A stretch of DNA of 64,000 nt from an uncultured Winogradskyella sp. (GCF_947498005.1 NZ_CANMIW010000005.1:186001-250000), one strand, 5' to 3'. Positions 45,226 through 54,382 are shown, counted from the first letter of the stretch. Notes: a model not told the origin generated them from the sequence alone. Program-made: numbers and translations.

Positions 45226-45687
45226 ATGTTAACTTGGAAAGATATTATCAGTTTTTCAGTAAATGGAAACCCAAAGCCAGACCGAAGAGTTGAGAAAACA
45301 GAAGAAGAATGGAAAGCAATTTTAACATCAGAACAATTTAGAATTACCAGAAAAGCAGGTACAGAAGCACCACATTCTGGTGGTTTATGTACAAGTTATG
45401 AAGCTGGTAAATACAACTGTGTTTGTTGTAACACACCATTATTCGATTCTACAATTAAATTTAACTCTGGCACAGGTTGGCCAAGTTTCTCACAACCTAT
45501 TAAAGAAAACGCCATAAAATATTTAAAAGATACAGCCTTTGGTATGGTTAGAGTAGAAGTGCAATGCAATACGTGCGATGCGCACCAAGGCCATGTATTT
45601 CCAGATGGACCAGAACCAAGTGGATTAAGGTATTGCATCAATTCAGAATCTATGGTGCTTCAAACGGAAGAACAAGTTTCAGAATAA
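45226..45687 (+). CDS. msrB: Peptide-methionine (R)-S-oxide reductase MsrB
   Basis: The 153-residue protein has the zinc CxxC pairs (Cys65/Cys68 in NCVCC and the pair in VQCNTCDAHQGHVF). GTGWPSFSQPI forms the substrate pocket and RYCINSESM holds the catalytic Cys. It reduces the R form of methionine sulfoxide in proteins with thioredoxin. No signal peptide, so cytoplasmic. It is followed 14 bp later by selO and then msrA, a methionine-repair operon. Confidence 0.95.
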   Translation: MLTWKDIISFSVNGNPKPDRRVEKTEEEWKAILTSEQFRITRKAGTEAPHSGGLCTSYEAGKYNCVCCNTPLFDSTIKFNSGTGWPSFSQPIKENAIKYLKDTAFGMVRVEVQCNTCDAHQGHVFPDGPEPSGLRYCINSESMVLQTEEQVSE

Positions 45688-45701
45688 GGATTACTTATAT
45701 T

Positions 45702-47270
45702 ATGGCAATTCAATTCAACATAAAAGATAGATTTAACCAAGAACTTCCTGCAGATAAAATTCTAGAGAATTCTAGAAGACAGGTAAAGGAAGCGTGTTTT
45801 TCTTACGTTACACCAAAAATTCCTAGTAAGCCGTCATTAATTCATGTTTCACCAGAAATGTTAGCAAATTTAGGTCTAACGGAAGCAGATAGTAAAACAC
45901 AAGAATTTTTAAACGTAGTTACAGGTGCTGAGCTTATACCCAATACAAAACCGTATGCTATGTGTTATGCTGGTCATCAATTTGGTAATTGGGCTGGGCA
46001 GTTAGGCGATGGTCGTGCGATAAATTTAACGGAAATAGAGCACAATGATAAACATTGGGCTTTGCAGTTAAAAGGTGCTGGCGAAACACCATACTCGCGC
46101 TCAGCAGATGGTTTGGCAGTTTTAAGGTCTTCCATAAGAGAATACTTGTGTAGTGAAGCCATGTTTCATTTAGGCGTGCCAACTACAAGAGCTTTATCGT
46201 TAAGTTTATCTGGCGATGAGGTGCTACGAGATGTTATGTATAATGGCAATGCAGCTTACGAAAAAGGAGCCATTGTAAGTAGAGTAGCAGAATCGTTTTT
46301 AAGATTTGGAAGCTATGAGATTTTTGCGTCAAAAGGCGATGCTAAAACACTAAAAACTTTGGTAGATTATACCATAAAGTATCATTATGCGGAATTAGGA
46401 GAACCGTCTAAAGAAACCTATATCGCTTTTCTAAAAGCAGTTACAAAACGAAGTTTAGATATGGTTGTGCATTGGCAACGTGTTGGTTTTGTGCATGGTG
46501 TAATGAATACAGATAACATGTCTATTCTCGGATTAACCATAGATTACGGACCATATGGTTGGTTAGAAGGTTACGACCAAGGTTGGACGCCAAATACCAC
46601 TGATAATACACACAAAAGATATCGCTTTGGCACACAACCACATATTGTACTTTGGAATTTAATTCAACTCGCTAACGCACTGTATCCATTAGTAGAAGAG
46701 GCAGAACCTTTAGAAGAGATTCTTAATAATTACCAAATTGAAGTTCAATTAGAGCTTCAAAATATGATGTGTTCTAAATTAGGTTTAAAAGTGGAAGACC
46801 GAAATGATATTCAACTTATTGAAGTCTTAGAAGACGTATTGCAGCGTTCGGAAACAGATATGACTATCTTCTTCAGGAATTTAGCAAATTTAGAAAAAGA
46901 AAATACAGAAAATTGGTACGCTACAATTGAAGATGCCTTTTATAATCCAGAAGAAATTTCAAAGGAAATTAAACAACAATGGTCAGCTTGGTTTAAAAGC
47001 TATGAAGAGCGTTTAACGCTTGAAACATTGTCAGATGCTGAAAGAAAATCTGAAATGAATAACATAAATCCTAAATATGTGCTTCGTAATTATATGGCGC
47101 AACTAGCTATAGATGATGCAAATAAAGGTAATTATGATTTAATAGATGAATTATTCAATCTATTAAAAAAACCATATGATGAGCAACCAAATTTAGAAAA
47201 ATGGTTTGCAAAACGACCAGAATGGGCAAGAGATAAAGTGGGTTGTTCTATGTTATCTTGTAGCTCTTAA
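45702..47270 (+). CDS. selO: Protein adenylyltransferase SelO (YdiU/UPF0061)
   Basis: 522 residues from ATG 45702, which gives the family's usual start (MAIQFNIKDRFNQELPAD); upstream frame overlaps msrB and is not coding. Signature segments are GHQFGNWAGQLGDGRAINLTE, LQLKGAGETPYSRSADG, LRSSIREYLCSEAMFHLGV and the atypical kinase site VHGVMNTDNMS with IDYGPYGW (DFG-like). It ends SCSS, with Cys at the position of selenocysteine in animal SelO. SelO AMPylates redox proteins under oxidative stress. Its place between msrB and msrA supports a redox role. Confidence 0.95.
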   Translation: MAIQFNIKDRFNQELPADKILENSRRQVKEACFSYVTPKIPSKPSLIHVSPEMLANLGLTEADSKTQEFLNVVTGAELIPNTKPYAMCYAGHQFGNWAGQLGDGRAINLTEIEHNDKHWALQLKGAGETPYSRSADGLAVLRSSIREYLCSEAMFHLGVPTTRALSLSLSGDEVLRDVMYNGNAAYEKGAIVSRVAESFLRFGSYEIFASKGDAKTLKTLVDYTIKYHYAELGEPSKETYIAFLKAVTKRSLDMVVHWQRVGFVHGVMNTDNMSILGLTIDYGPYGWLEGYDQGWTPNTTDNTHKRYRFGTQPHIVLWNLIQLANALYPLVEEAEPLEEILNNYQIEVQLELQNMMCSKLGLKVEDRNDIQLIEVLEDVLQRSETDMTIFFRNLANLEKENTENWYATIEDAFYNPEEISKEIKQQWSAWFKSYEERLTLETLSDAERKSEMNNINPKYVLRNYMAQLAIDDANKGNYDLIDELFNLLKKPYDEQPNLEKWFAKRPEWARDKVGCSMLSCSS

Positions 47271-47362
47271 AAACATAAAATTTTTTACTTAAACACTGTA
47301 ATTTATTTTAAAAATAGAGACTAAGTTTAATGTCATTTAAATTAAAAAATAGAAATAAAAAA

Positions 47363-47857
47363 ATGTCAGAATATAAAAAAGCATATATAGCAGGAGGTTG
47401 TTTTTGGGGAATGGAAGATTTGTTTAGAACACGTCCCGGAATTATAGATACAGAAGTAGGTTACCAAGGTGGCGAAAATGAGAATCCGAGTTATAAATAT
47501 CATCCTGGTCATGCGGAAGGTTTAGAGTTAACTTACGATCCAAATATAACCTCATTTAAAGAAATTTTAGACTACTTTTTTAGAATGCACAATCCTACAA
47601 CGGTAGACCAACAAGGCAATGATAAAGGCTCTAGTTACCGTTCTGCTATTTTTTATCAGAATGAAGAAGAGAAGCAAATTGCAGAAGAAATGATTGCTAT
47701 TGTTGATGCTTCTGGTAAATGGGATAGTAAAGTGGTTACTACGTTAGAGCCTTTTGCACCATTTTGGCAAGCCGAAGAAAATCATCAAGATTATTTAGTA
47801 AAAAATCCAAATGGCTACACGTGTCATTACCTCAGATTTGAAGAACCTTATATCTAA
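47363..47857 (+). CDS. msrA: Peptide-methionine (S)-S-oxide reductase MsrA
   Basis: 164 residues from ATG 47363, the usual family start (MSEYKKAYIAGGCFWG); an ATG at 47330 would add a Lys/Asn-rich tail. The catalytic Cys13 lies in GGCFWGMEDLF, with VGYQGG, YHPGHAEGLELTYDP and FFRMHNPTTVDQQGND following. It reduces the S form of methionine sulfoxide and complements the MsrB encoded upstream. Confidence 0.95.
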   Translation: MSEYKKAYIAGGCFWGMEDLFRTRPGIIDTEVGYQGGENENPSYKYHPGHAEGLELTYDPNITSFKEILDYFFRMHNPTTVDQQGNDKGSSYRSAIFYQNEEEKQIAEEMIAIVDASGKWDSKVVTTLEPFAPFWQAEENHQDYLVKNPNGYTCHYLRFEEPYI

Positions 47858-47879
47858 AAGAACTTAATTTTAAGACGTA

Positions 47880-48836
47880 TTGAAACTAAAAGATTTAGGC
47901 TTAGGCACAGCCGCAATTGGCAGACCAGTTTACATTAATATAAAAGAAAATGCTGATGAGAAACCGTTTAATTTGCCAGCATTTAAAACTGATGGATTAA
48001 AGGTTTTAGACGAGGCTTATAACAAAGGCATTCGGTTTTTTGATACGTCGCCTGGTTACGGTTTAGCGGAAGATTTATTGGTAGATTGGTTAAAGCAAAA
48101 AAACGACCCAACCATCAAAGTCTCTACAAAATGGGGTTATACCTATGTGGCAAATTTTAAATCAGATGCAACGGTACATGAAGTTAAAGAGCATTCGCTT
48201 AAAAAATTAAATGAGCAGTGGGAACAGTCTAAATTACTGTTGCCAAATTTAGGATTGTATCAAATACATTCTGCAACTTTAGATACTGGTGTGTTAGATA
48301 ATTTAGACGTACTAAAACGCTTGCACCACATAAAGAAAACATATAATATTACCATTGGTTTATCTACAACAGGTAATAACCAAACAGCGGTTTTAGAAAA
48401 TGCGTTATCTATTGAAGTTGAGAATGAAAGCTTGTTTCAATCGTATCAGAGTACTTTCAATATTTTAGACCAAAGTTTAGCACCATATAAAAACGAATTA
48501 CAAAAATTGTCTGGTCCATTTATTATTAAGGAAGCTCTGGCAAATGGACGATTAATTCCTAACTCAAATTATTTTGACTATAAAAATCTTTATACGTTTA
48601 TAAGTCAATTGGCTGATAAATACAATGTAGGTGCAGATGCTATTGCTTTAAATTATTGCGAATCTGTTTTTCCTGAAGCTATAGTTTTAAGCGGTGCTAA
48701 TAATAGTAAACATTTAGAGGCTAATCTAAAAGCAGCTGAGTTTTCTCTAACCAATTCTGAAGTAGAACAATTAAGTGCTTTCGGAATTTCTAGCGAAAAA
48801 TATTGGCAAGAACGAAAACAACTAAAATGGCATTAA
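47880..48836 (+). CDS. Aldo/keto reductase
   Basis: 318 residues, starting at a TTG (47880); no ATG is available near the conserved beginning (KLKDLGLGTAAIGRP), so this start is well supported. The catalytic tetrad is visible: Asp55 and Tyr60 in FFDTSPGYGLAED, Lys84 in STKWGY and His about 129 in YQIHSATL. It would reduce aldehydes or ketones with NADPH. It follows msrA by 22 bp and may be part of the same oxidative-stress unit; its stop overlaps the convergent gene by 4 bp. Confidence 0.85.
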   Translation: MKLKDLGLGTAAIGRPVYINIKENADEKPFNLPAFKTDGLKVLDEAYNKGIRFFDTSPGYGLAEDLLVDWLKQKNDPTIKVSTKWGYTYVANFKSDATVHEVKEHSLKKLNEQWEQSKLLLPNLGLYQIHSATLDTGVLDNLDVLKRLHHIKKTYNITIGLSTTGNNQTAVLENALSIEVENESLFQSYQSTFNILDQSLAPYKNELQKLSGPFIIKEALANGRLIPNSNYFDYKNLYTFISQLADKYNVGADAIALNYCESVFPEAIVLSGANNSKHLEANLKAAEFSLTNSEVEQLSAFGISSEKYWQERKQLKWH

Positions 48837-49831
48837 TTACCTTTAATACGTTTCCATAAACTGAATAATAAAGCCTTTCCGTCTGTTGTTTTTTTCTCTT
48901 GTTCTATAAAATTAACGTTGCCAGAAGCATCCACATCTATTAAATATTTAAACACAAAATCTTGAGAATTGGGTTTTAAATTCATCAAACCAAAACGCAA
49001 ATCATTGTAATACAATTTGTCGTCTACTTGGTTAATAGTGTACCAACCTTTAGAAATAGCAATCATTTGTTTTACCTTCTCGTTTTCTATAAGATTACCT
49101 AATAAATGATGATTTTTAGGATAGGTTTCAAATGAAATTTCTTGGGTGTCAAAAAAGGAATAATCCGCAATAAGATAGTGGTCTTTAGTGTCTACGTTAG
49201 CATTCCAAAGTATTGTATTTAAGGCAGAAGGTCTAGTATCTAACTGTTGGTATGGAATATTTTGAAGTGTTAAGGCGTATTCAAATTTAGTAAATGCTAA
49301 ACTTTTAAGTAGAAATGTAAGTGCTAAATAAGTAGTGCTTAAGGTAAGACCTATCGTATTATAGACCTGTCTTTTTTTAGAGGCACGTTTTTGAAATAGT
49401 ACTAAAATAACACAAATTAAAAACGGTAAGGTGTACATTGGGTCTACAACAAAAATGGTTTTAAAAGCTAATCTTAAATCTAATGGCCAAAATAATTGCG
49501 TTCCCCAAGTGGTATGTGCATCTAAAATAGGATGGGTAATAAATGCCCAGAAAAACAGCCAAGACCAACCTTTAAAATCTTTGTATTTCTCATATTTAGA
49601 AACCAACCAACCAAAAACAGGCGCAAAGAGCACTGAAAATAGTACAGAATGTGTAAACCCACGATGCATAGCTAGTGCAGAAACCGTATCTGTAAAATAA
49701 GAAGCAAACACATCTAAATCTGGAATTGTACCAGCAATAGCACCATACAAAAGTGCTTTGTTTCCTACTTTTTTTCCTAAAACAGCTTCGCCAACGGCTG
49801 CACCTAAAACAATTTGAGTGAGTGAATCCAT
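48833..49831 (-). CDS. YdjM-type membrane-bound metal-dependent hydrolase (DUF457)
   Basis: 332 residues from ATG 49829-49831, the usual family start MDSLTQIVLGAAVGEAVLG; longer frames reach into the next promoter. Conserved polar motifs sit in membrane helices: IPDLDVF, MHRGFTHSVLF and THPILDAHTTWGTQLFWP. The family (YdjM/LexA-regulated in enterics) is called a predicted metal-dependent hydrolase with unknown substrate. The C-terminal third is a soluble periplasmic or cytoplasmic extension. Confidence 0.8.
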   Translation of the reverse strand: MDSLTQIVLGAAVGEAVLGKKVGNKALLYGAIAGTIPDLDVFASYFTDTVSALAMHRGFTHSVLFSVLFAPVFGWLVSKYEKYKDFKGWSWLFFWAFITHPILDAHTTWGTQLFWPLDLRLAFKTIFVVDPMYTLPFLICVILVLFQKRASKKRQVYNTIGLTLSTTYLALTFLLKSLAFTKFEYALTLQNIPYQQLDTRPSALNTILWNANVDTKDHYLIADYSFFDTQEISFETYPKNHHLLGNLIENEKVKQMIAISKGWYTINQVDDKLYYNDLRFGLMNLKPNSQDFVFKYLIDVDASGNVNFIEQEKKTTDGKALLFSLWKRIKGN

Positions 49832-49904
49832 AATTGGTGGTAAAAATACGCTTTCTCTAATAGAAATGAGATATGAGAAACTTGGTAATCTCAATGTTCT
49901 TATT

Positions 49905-49918
49905 GTAACAAAAGTTAC
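49905..49918. promoter_or_regulatory. Palindrome GTAAC-N4-GTTAC upstream of the diheme lipoprotein gene
   Basis: A perfect 5-bp-arm inverted repeat with spacer AAAA, 46 bp before the ATG at 49965. Identical arms occur at 54369 and 56763 before other redox/efflux genes. It fits a Crp/Fnr-family operator. Confidence 0.55.
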
Positions 49919-49964
49919 GTTAAAGACAAGTTGAACTCAGTATCTTTATTCAAACTTATTCGGT

Positions 49965-50969
49965 ATGAAAAATAGTCTATTATTACTTGTTTTGGTTGTG
50001 TTTTTAGTGAGTTGTAACTCAAATAAAAAAGACCCTTATAGTGCAGCGAATAAAGAGGTCGCAGCCAAAGAACATCCTGGTAAAAAACTAATGGAAACTA
50101 ATTGTAATATATGTCATAGTCCTGCAGCTACGCAACAGAATAGAATTGGACCACCAATGATTGCTATAAAAAGACATTATATAGATAGTGGAACCACAAA
50201 AGAAGAGTTCGTTTCTGCCATACAAGCTTGGATTAAGAATCCTAATGCCAAAGACGCAAAAATGTTTGGTGCTGTAAAACGATTTGGAGTTATGCCAAAA
50301 CAGGCTTATCCAGAGAAAACAATAGAACAAATTTCAGAGTATTTGTACGATTTTGAAATTGAACAACCAGATTGGTTTGAGGCGCATTACAATGAAGAAA
50401 TGGGAAACCGAAAAGGGACAGGTAATGGTAAAGCCATGCAGAACAAAGAGAATAAACAACAGGTAGAAGTGAATTTTGAAGATTTGCCGTATGGCGAACG
50501 TGGTTTAAAATATGCCTTAACGACTAAAGTTGTTTTAGGCAAAAACTTAATGGGTACCATTCAACAAAAAGGTGTTTTAGAAGCTTTAAAGTTTTGTAAT
50601 GTGCAAGCGTATCCTTTAACAGATAGTATGGCTGTTGTGCATGATGCGAAAATAAAACGTGTTTCAGAGCAACCAAGAAATCCAAATAATAAAGCCAATA
50701 GAGAAGAGCTAAAATATATTGAAGACTTTAAACAAACCATCGCTAACAATGAAGAACCCAAGCCACTTGTTAAAGAGTTTGATAATAATGTTAAGGTTTA
50801 TTACCCAATTACGACCAATACAATGTGTCTACAATGTCACGGAAAACCAAATGAAACAATAGATAAATTAACCTTAACTAAAATTAAAACGTTATACCCA
50901 ATGGATAAAGCTATTGGCTATGGCGAAAATGAAGTAAGAGGTATATGGAGTATTTCTTTTGATAAATAA
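49965..50969 (+). CDS. Diheme c-type cytochrome lipoprotein with DUF3365 domain
   Basis: 334 residues. There is a lipoprotein signal (LLLLVLVVFLVSC, Cys17) and a first heme site CNICH (47-51) in a small cytochrome c domain (up to about 125). A DUF3365 (Tll0287-like) domain (about 170-334) follows, with a second heme site CLQCH near residue 289. It would be attached to the periplasmic face and carry electrons or sense redox state. Thioredoxin follows after 3 bp, and a GTAAC-N4-GTTAC operator precedes it. Confidence 0.85.
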   Translation: MKNSLLLLVLVVFLVSCNSNKKDPYSAANKEVAAKEHPGKKLMETNCNICHSPAATQQNRIGPPMIAIKRHYIDSGTTKEEFVSAIQAWIKNPNAKDAKMFGAVKRFGVMPKQAYPEKTIEQISEYLYDFEIEQPDWFEAHYNEEMGNRKGTGNGKAMQNKENKQQVEVNFEDLPYGERGLKYALTTKVVLGKNLMGTIQQKGVLEALKFCNVQAYPLTDSMAVVHDAKIKRVSEQPRNPNNKANREELKYIEDFKQTIANNEEPKPLVKEFDNNVKVYYPITTNTMCLQCHGKPNETIDKLTLTKIKTLYPMDKAIGYGENEVRGIWSISFDK

Positions 50970-50972
50970 ATA

Positions 50973-51278
50973 ATGTCAGGTATGAGTAAATTTTCAGAAA
51001 TAATAAATAAAGACCAACCCGTTTTAGTCGATTTTTTTGCGGATTGGTGCGGACCATGTAAAATGTTGAGTCCTATTTTAAAACAGGTAAAAGACGAGTT
51101 AGGTAATGATGTGGCTATCATTAAAATTGATGTAGATAAAAATCAATCTTTAGCAACAAAATACCAAGTAAGAGGTGTGCCAACAATGTTACTTTTTAAA
51201 AACGGTAAGCAAGTTTGGCGACAGTCTGGCGTTTTGCAAAAAGATGAAATAATAAAGATAATATCAAGTACTAATTAA
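50973..51278 (+). CDS. trxA: Thioredoxin
   Basis: 101 residues with the WCGPCK active site (Cys26/Cys29), FFADWCGPCKML and VRGVPTMLLFKNGK with the cis-Pro. There is no signal peptide, so it is probably cytoplasmic. Two ATGs (50973 and 50982) are possible starts. It is directly downstream of the diheme lipoprotein gene, so it is co-transcribed. Confidence 0.93.
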   Translation: MSGMSKFSEIINKDQPVLVDFFADWCGPCKMLSPILKQVKDELGNDVAIIKIDVDKNQSLATKYQVRGVPTMLLFKNGKQVWRQSGVLQKDEIIKIISSTN

Positions 51279-51291
51279 GTTTTTTTAATAC

Positions 51292-51305
51292 ATGATAAAT
51301 GTCAT
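51292..51305. promoter_or_regulatory. Palindrome ATGATAAATGTCAT upstream of the cyd genes
   Basis: ATGA-N6-TCAT, 54 bp before the small membrane gene at 51359. It differs by one base from the palindrome before tonB (1332). A redox-type Crp/Fnr regulator is plausible for cytochrome bd genes. Confidence 0.5.
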
Positions 51306-51358
51306 ATTTCAAGATGATGTAAGTTCTTAATTTTACATCAAGAAATAATAACAATAAC

Positions 51359-51508
51359 ATGATTAAATCTTCAATAGCTCTATATAGCTGGACAAATGGC
51401 GTTATAATGATTGCAATTTTCGCTGTAGTATGTATTACCTTGGTTGGAATATTAATTAATTTTATGTCTAAGGGAAAGCCTAAAGACGAAGAAACAAAAG
51501 AACTTTAA
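51359..51508 (+). CDS. 49-residue membrane peptide upstream of cydA
   Basis: ATG at 51359, 49 codons, TAA at 51506-51508. It has a single helix (VIMIAIFAVVCITLVGILINF) and a charged tail (KGKPKDEETKEL). It lies between the palindrome at 51292 and cydA on the same strand. The position suggests a small accessory subunit or biogenesis factor for cytochrome bd, comparable in role to CydX but not obviously homologous. Confidence 0.65.
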   Translation: MIKSSIALYSWTNGVIMIAIFAVVCITLVGILINFMSKGKPKDEETKEL

Positions 51509-51628
51509 TAACAACAAATTTATATAAAATAAGAAAGGTTGTCTATTAATTTAGATGACCTTTCTTTGTATCAAAAGTTACGTAATTTTCTTTTTTTCTG
51601 TCGTATTTTTATAGCTCAAAATCAGGCT

Positions 51629-52960
51629 ATGGAGGATATGCTTTTTTACGATAGATTGCAGTTTGCTTTTACTATCACTTTTCACTACATTTTTCCGCAA
51701 TTAACCATGGGACTTTCATTAATGATTGTCTATTTTAAATGGAAATATCTCAGGAATAAAATCGAAAAATATAACAATGCAGCGAAGTTTTTCATGAAAA
51801 TTTTTGCTGTTAACTTTACAATGGGAGTTGTAACTGGTATTCCTATGGAATTTCAGTTTGGTACCAATTGGGCAAAGTTTTCTGAGTTGACAGGTGGCAT
51901 TATTGGTCAGACTTTAGCCATGGAAGGTATGTTCTCTTTCTTTTTAGAATCCTCATTTTTGGCGCTCTTTATTTTTGGAGAAAAATTAATGGGTCAGAAA
52001 TTACATTTCTTAACTGGCCTTTTTGTGTTTATAGGTTCGTGGGCAAGTGGTTGGTTTATTTTGGCTACCAATGCTTGGATGCAGCATCCTGTAGGACATG
52101 AGGTTTTAGAAAATGGAAAATTTGTTTTAGATAATTTTTCAGAACTATTTACAAACCCTTGGTTAATTCCTGCTTTTTTACATAATCAAATGGCTTCTGT
52201 AGTTACGTCTGCTTTTGTGGTAGCCAGTATAGGTGCATTTTATATTTTAAGAAATAAACAAACCGAGTATGGTAAGTTGTTCTTAAAAACAGGTGTCATT
52301 TTCGGATTGATTTCTAGTCTGTTGGTGGCTTTTCCAACAGGCGACTGGAATGCTAAAAACGTCGCAAAATATCAGCCTGGGACTTTTGCAGCGATGGAAG
52401 GTATTTTTGAAACCGAACATGCAGGCGCAGAAATTGTTCTTATTGGGCAGCCAAACATGTTAGATAAGAAATTAGATAATAAAATTGCAGTGCCAAACAT
52501 ATTAAGCTTTTTAACTTATCAAGATTGGGATAGGCAAATTGCTGGTATGGACCAATTTAAAGCCGAAGAATTACCAGATAACATTCCTGCATTATATTAT
52601 TCATACCATATTATGGTTGGCTTGGGTACTATTTTTATTGGTGTAATGTTTGTAGCGTTGTTCTTTTTATGGCGAAAAAAATTGTTTACCATGAAGCCAT
52701 TACTTTGGATGATTATGTTTCTAGTTCCATTTCCTTACATCGCTAATATTACAGGTTGGTACACGGCAGAATTGGGTAGACAACCGTATTTGGTCTATGG
52801 TTTATTAAAAACTAGCGATGGTATTTCGCCAACAGTCTCATCAGGAAATACACTTTTTACTTTACTTGGTTTTGTAGCTTTATATATGCTTCTTGGACTC
52901 TTGTTTTTGGTCTTAGTTGGTAAAACTATAAATGAAGGTCCAAATCATCAAAAACATTAA
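51629..52960 (+). CDS. cydA: Cytochrome bd-type quinol oxidase subunit I
   Basis: 443 residues from ATG 51629; the frame extends upstream to a TTG at 51539, but MEDMLFYDRLQFAFTITFHY is the usual beginning. It contains the heme-ligand His in the first helix, GIPMEFQFGTNWAKFSELTGGIIGQTLAMEG, FFLESSFLALFIFGE and a short Q loop (total length near 440, the short or CIO-like class). It oxidises quinol and reduces O2 with high affinity. cydB follows after 2 bp. Confidence 0.95.
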   Translation: MEDMLFYDRLQFAFTITFHYIFPQLTMGLSLMIVYFKWKYLRNKIEKYNNAAKFFMKIFAVNFTMGVVTGIPMEFQFGTNWAKFSELTGGIIGQTLAMEGMFSFFLESSFLALFIFGEKLMGQKLHFLTGLFVFIGSWASGWFILATNAWMQHPVGHEVLENGKFVLDNFSELFTNPWLIPAFLHNQMASVVTSAFVVASIGAFYILRNKQTEYGKLFLKTGVIFGLISSLLVAFPTGDWNAKNVAKYQPGTFAAMEGIFETEHAGAEIVLIGQPNMLDKKLDNKIAVPNILSFLTYQDWDRQIAGMDQFKAEELPDNIPALYYSYHIMVGLGTIFIGVMFVALFFLWRKKLFTMKPLLWMIMFLVPFPYIANITGWYTAELGRQPYLVYGLLKTSDGISPTVSSGNTLFTLLGFVALYMLLGLLFLVLVGKTINEGPNHQKH

Positions 52961-52962
52961 TT

Positions 52963-54036
52963 ATGGAAATATTTTGGTACATCGCAATTGCAATTGTTTT
53001 AGCAATATTTTTTGTTTTAGATGGATATGATTTTGGCGCAGGAATTGTTCATTTATTCTTTGCTAAAGAAGAAAAGGATAAGGAGGTCATTACTAAATCT
53101 GCTGGTTTATTTTGGGATTCTAATGAAGTGTGGTTAGTCGCAGCAGGAGGCATGCTTTTTATGGCCTTTCCAACCTTTTATGCATCTGTGTTTAGTGGCT
53201 TCTATTTACCATTAATAATTGTATTATGGTTGATTGTTTTTAGAGCAATAGGTTTAGAATTTAGAGGGCAATTTAAATACCAAATGTGGAAAGATATTTG
53301 GGATAAATCATTCGGTGTTTCTAGTTTATTATTGGCTTTATTCTTTGGAATTGCGCTAGGAAACATCGTAAGAGGTGTAAATTTAGGTATTGTAGATAAT
53401 GGAGTTGCTGCGCATGAAGGGCATTATTTTTTCTTACCATTATGGGATAGTAGTTTTAGTCCTTTAACAGAGCATCCAGGTGTAATTGATTGGTTTACGG
53501 TGTTAATCGGCATCATTTCTGTCGTAACCTTAACAATTCATGGTGCTAATTGGGTTATACTAAAAACCAATTCTTCAATTAATAATAAACTCAAAGGCGT
53601 AATTTTTAAATTGAATATTACGCTCGCAGTCCTTACAGCTCTTTCATTGATATTGTGGCAAAATGTGAATCCTAACTCGTTAGATAATTTTGCAGACAAA
53701 CCTTATTTACTAGTTTTTCCTATTGTTTATTTAGCAGGTTTGGTTGGTTTGTTTTTTATTAAAAAAATAAAGAAAGATAGTCATGCTTTTCTGTTTTCAA
53801 CCTTATTGATTTTAGGCGGAATTACATCGTCTTTAGCATCGCTTTTTCCTGTGATATTACCTTCAGTTAATGATGTGCACGAGCATCTTACTATTTATAA
53901 TACGTCTGCATCACAATATGGCTTATCTGTTGCTTTAACTTGGGGAATTCTTGGATTTATTCTCATTGTTGTTTATATGATTGTTCAAAAACGATTAACA
54001 AGCGGGAAGATTGATAACATGGATTATGGTCATTAA
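52963..54036 (+). CDS. cydB: Cytochrome bd-type quinol oxidase subunit II
   Basis: 357 residues with about eight membrane helices. It has the family beginning FVLDGYDFGAGIVHLFF, then GLFWDSNEVWLVAAGGMLFMAFP and FRAIGLEFRGQF, and a conserved TIHGANWVI helix. It forms the heterodimer with CydA. The next gene starts 10 bp downstream. Confidence 0.95.
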   Translation: MEIFWYIAIAIVLAIFFVLDGYDFGAGIVHLFFAKEEKDKEVITKSAGLFWDSNEVWLVAAGGMLFMAFPTFYASVFSGFYLPLIIVLWLIVFRAIGLEFRGQFKYQMWKDIWDKSFGVSSLLLALFFGIALGNIVRGVNLGIVDNGVAAHEGHYFFLPLWDSSFSPLTEHPGVIDWFTVLIGIISVVTLTIHGANWVILKTNSSINNKLKGVIFKLNITLAVLTALSLILWQNVNPNSLDNFADKPYLLVFPIVYLAGLVGLFFIKKIKKDSHAFLFSTLLILGGITSSLASLFPVILPSVNDVHEHLTIYNTSASQYGLSVALTWGILGFILIVVYMIVQKRLTSGKIDNMDYGH

Positions 54037-54046
54037 TTTTATTTAA

Positions 54047-54358
54047 ATGACAGGCACTCTAATTTCATTAATAAGTATCATAATTGGCATTATTTCGGCT
54101 AATACCTTTGGTTCTATCTTTAAGAAATATTCATTAGGCTTTAAAGGCAACACTTTAATTGGTGTTTTTGGAAGTATCTTACTAATTAAAACGTTTGGAC
54201 GCTTAGGTTTTGACCCATGGTCTATTATGAACAATGGCGATTTTGATACGTTCCGTTTAATAATCAATATCTTGTTTTCTGCCTTAGGCGGAATTCTAGG
54301 ACTTGTAGTTTCAAAATTTATTGTTTCTAAAATGAATAGAAATTCATCAAATAATTAA
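54047..54358 (+). CDS. Small integral membrane protein of unknown function
   Basis: 103 residues with three helices and Gly-rich segments (SLISIIIGIISANTFG, NTLIGVFGSILLIKTFG, LFSALGGILGLVVSKFI). The pattern is like the YeaQ/GlsB-type membrane proteins, but the family is not certain. It sits 10 bp after cydB, so it is probably co-expressed. Confidence 0.6.
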   Translation: MTGTLISLISIIIGIISANTFGSIFKKYSLGFKGNTLIGVFGSILLIKTFGRLGFDPWSIMNNGDFDTFRLIINILFSALGGILGLVVSKFIVSKMNRNSSNN

Positions 54359-54368
54359 TCTTTCTTGT

Positions 54369-54382
54369 GTAACTAAAGTTAC
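54369..54382. promoter_or_regulatory. Palindrome GTAAC-N4-GTTAC upstream of the SQR-like gene
   Basis: GTAACTAAAGTTAC is a perfect 6-bp-arm inverted repeat, 46 bp before the ATG at 54429. The distance equals that of the copy at 49905 (46 bp), which supports a real operator. Confidence 0.6.

Noticed and set aside
49431..49700. 89-codon plus-strand frame inside the YdjM-type gene
   Set aside because: Antisense shadow of a conserved gene; Lys/Asn-rich product without motifs.
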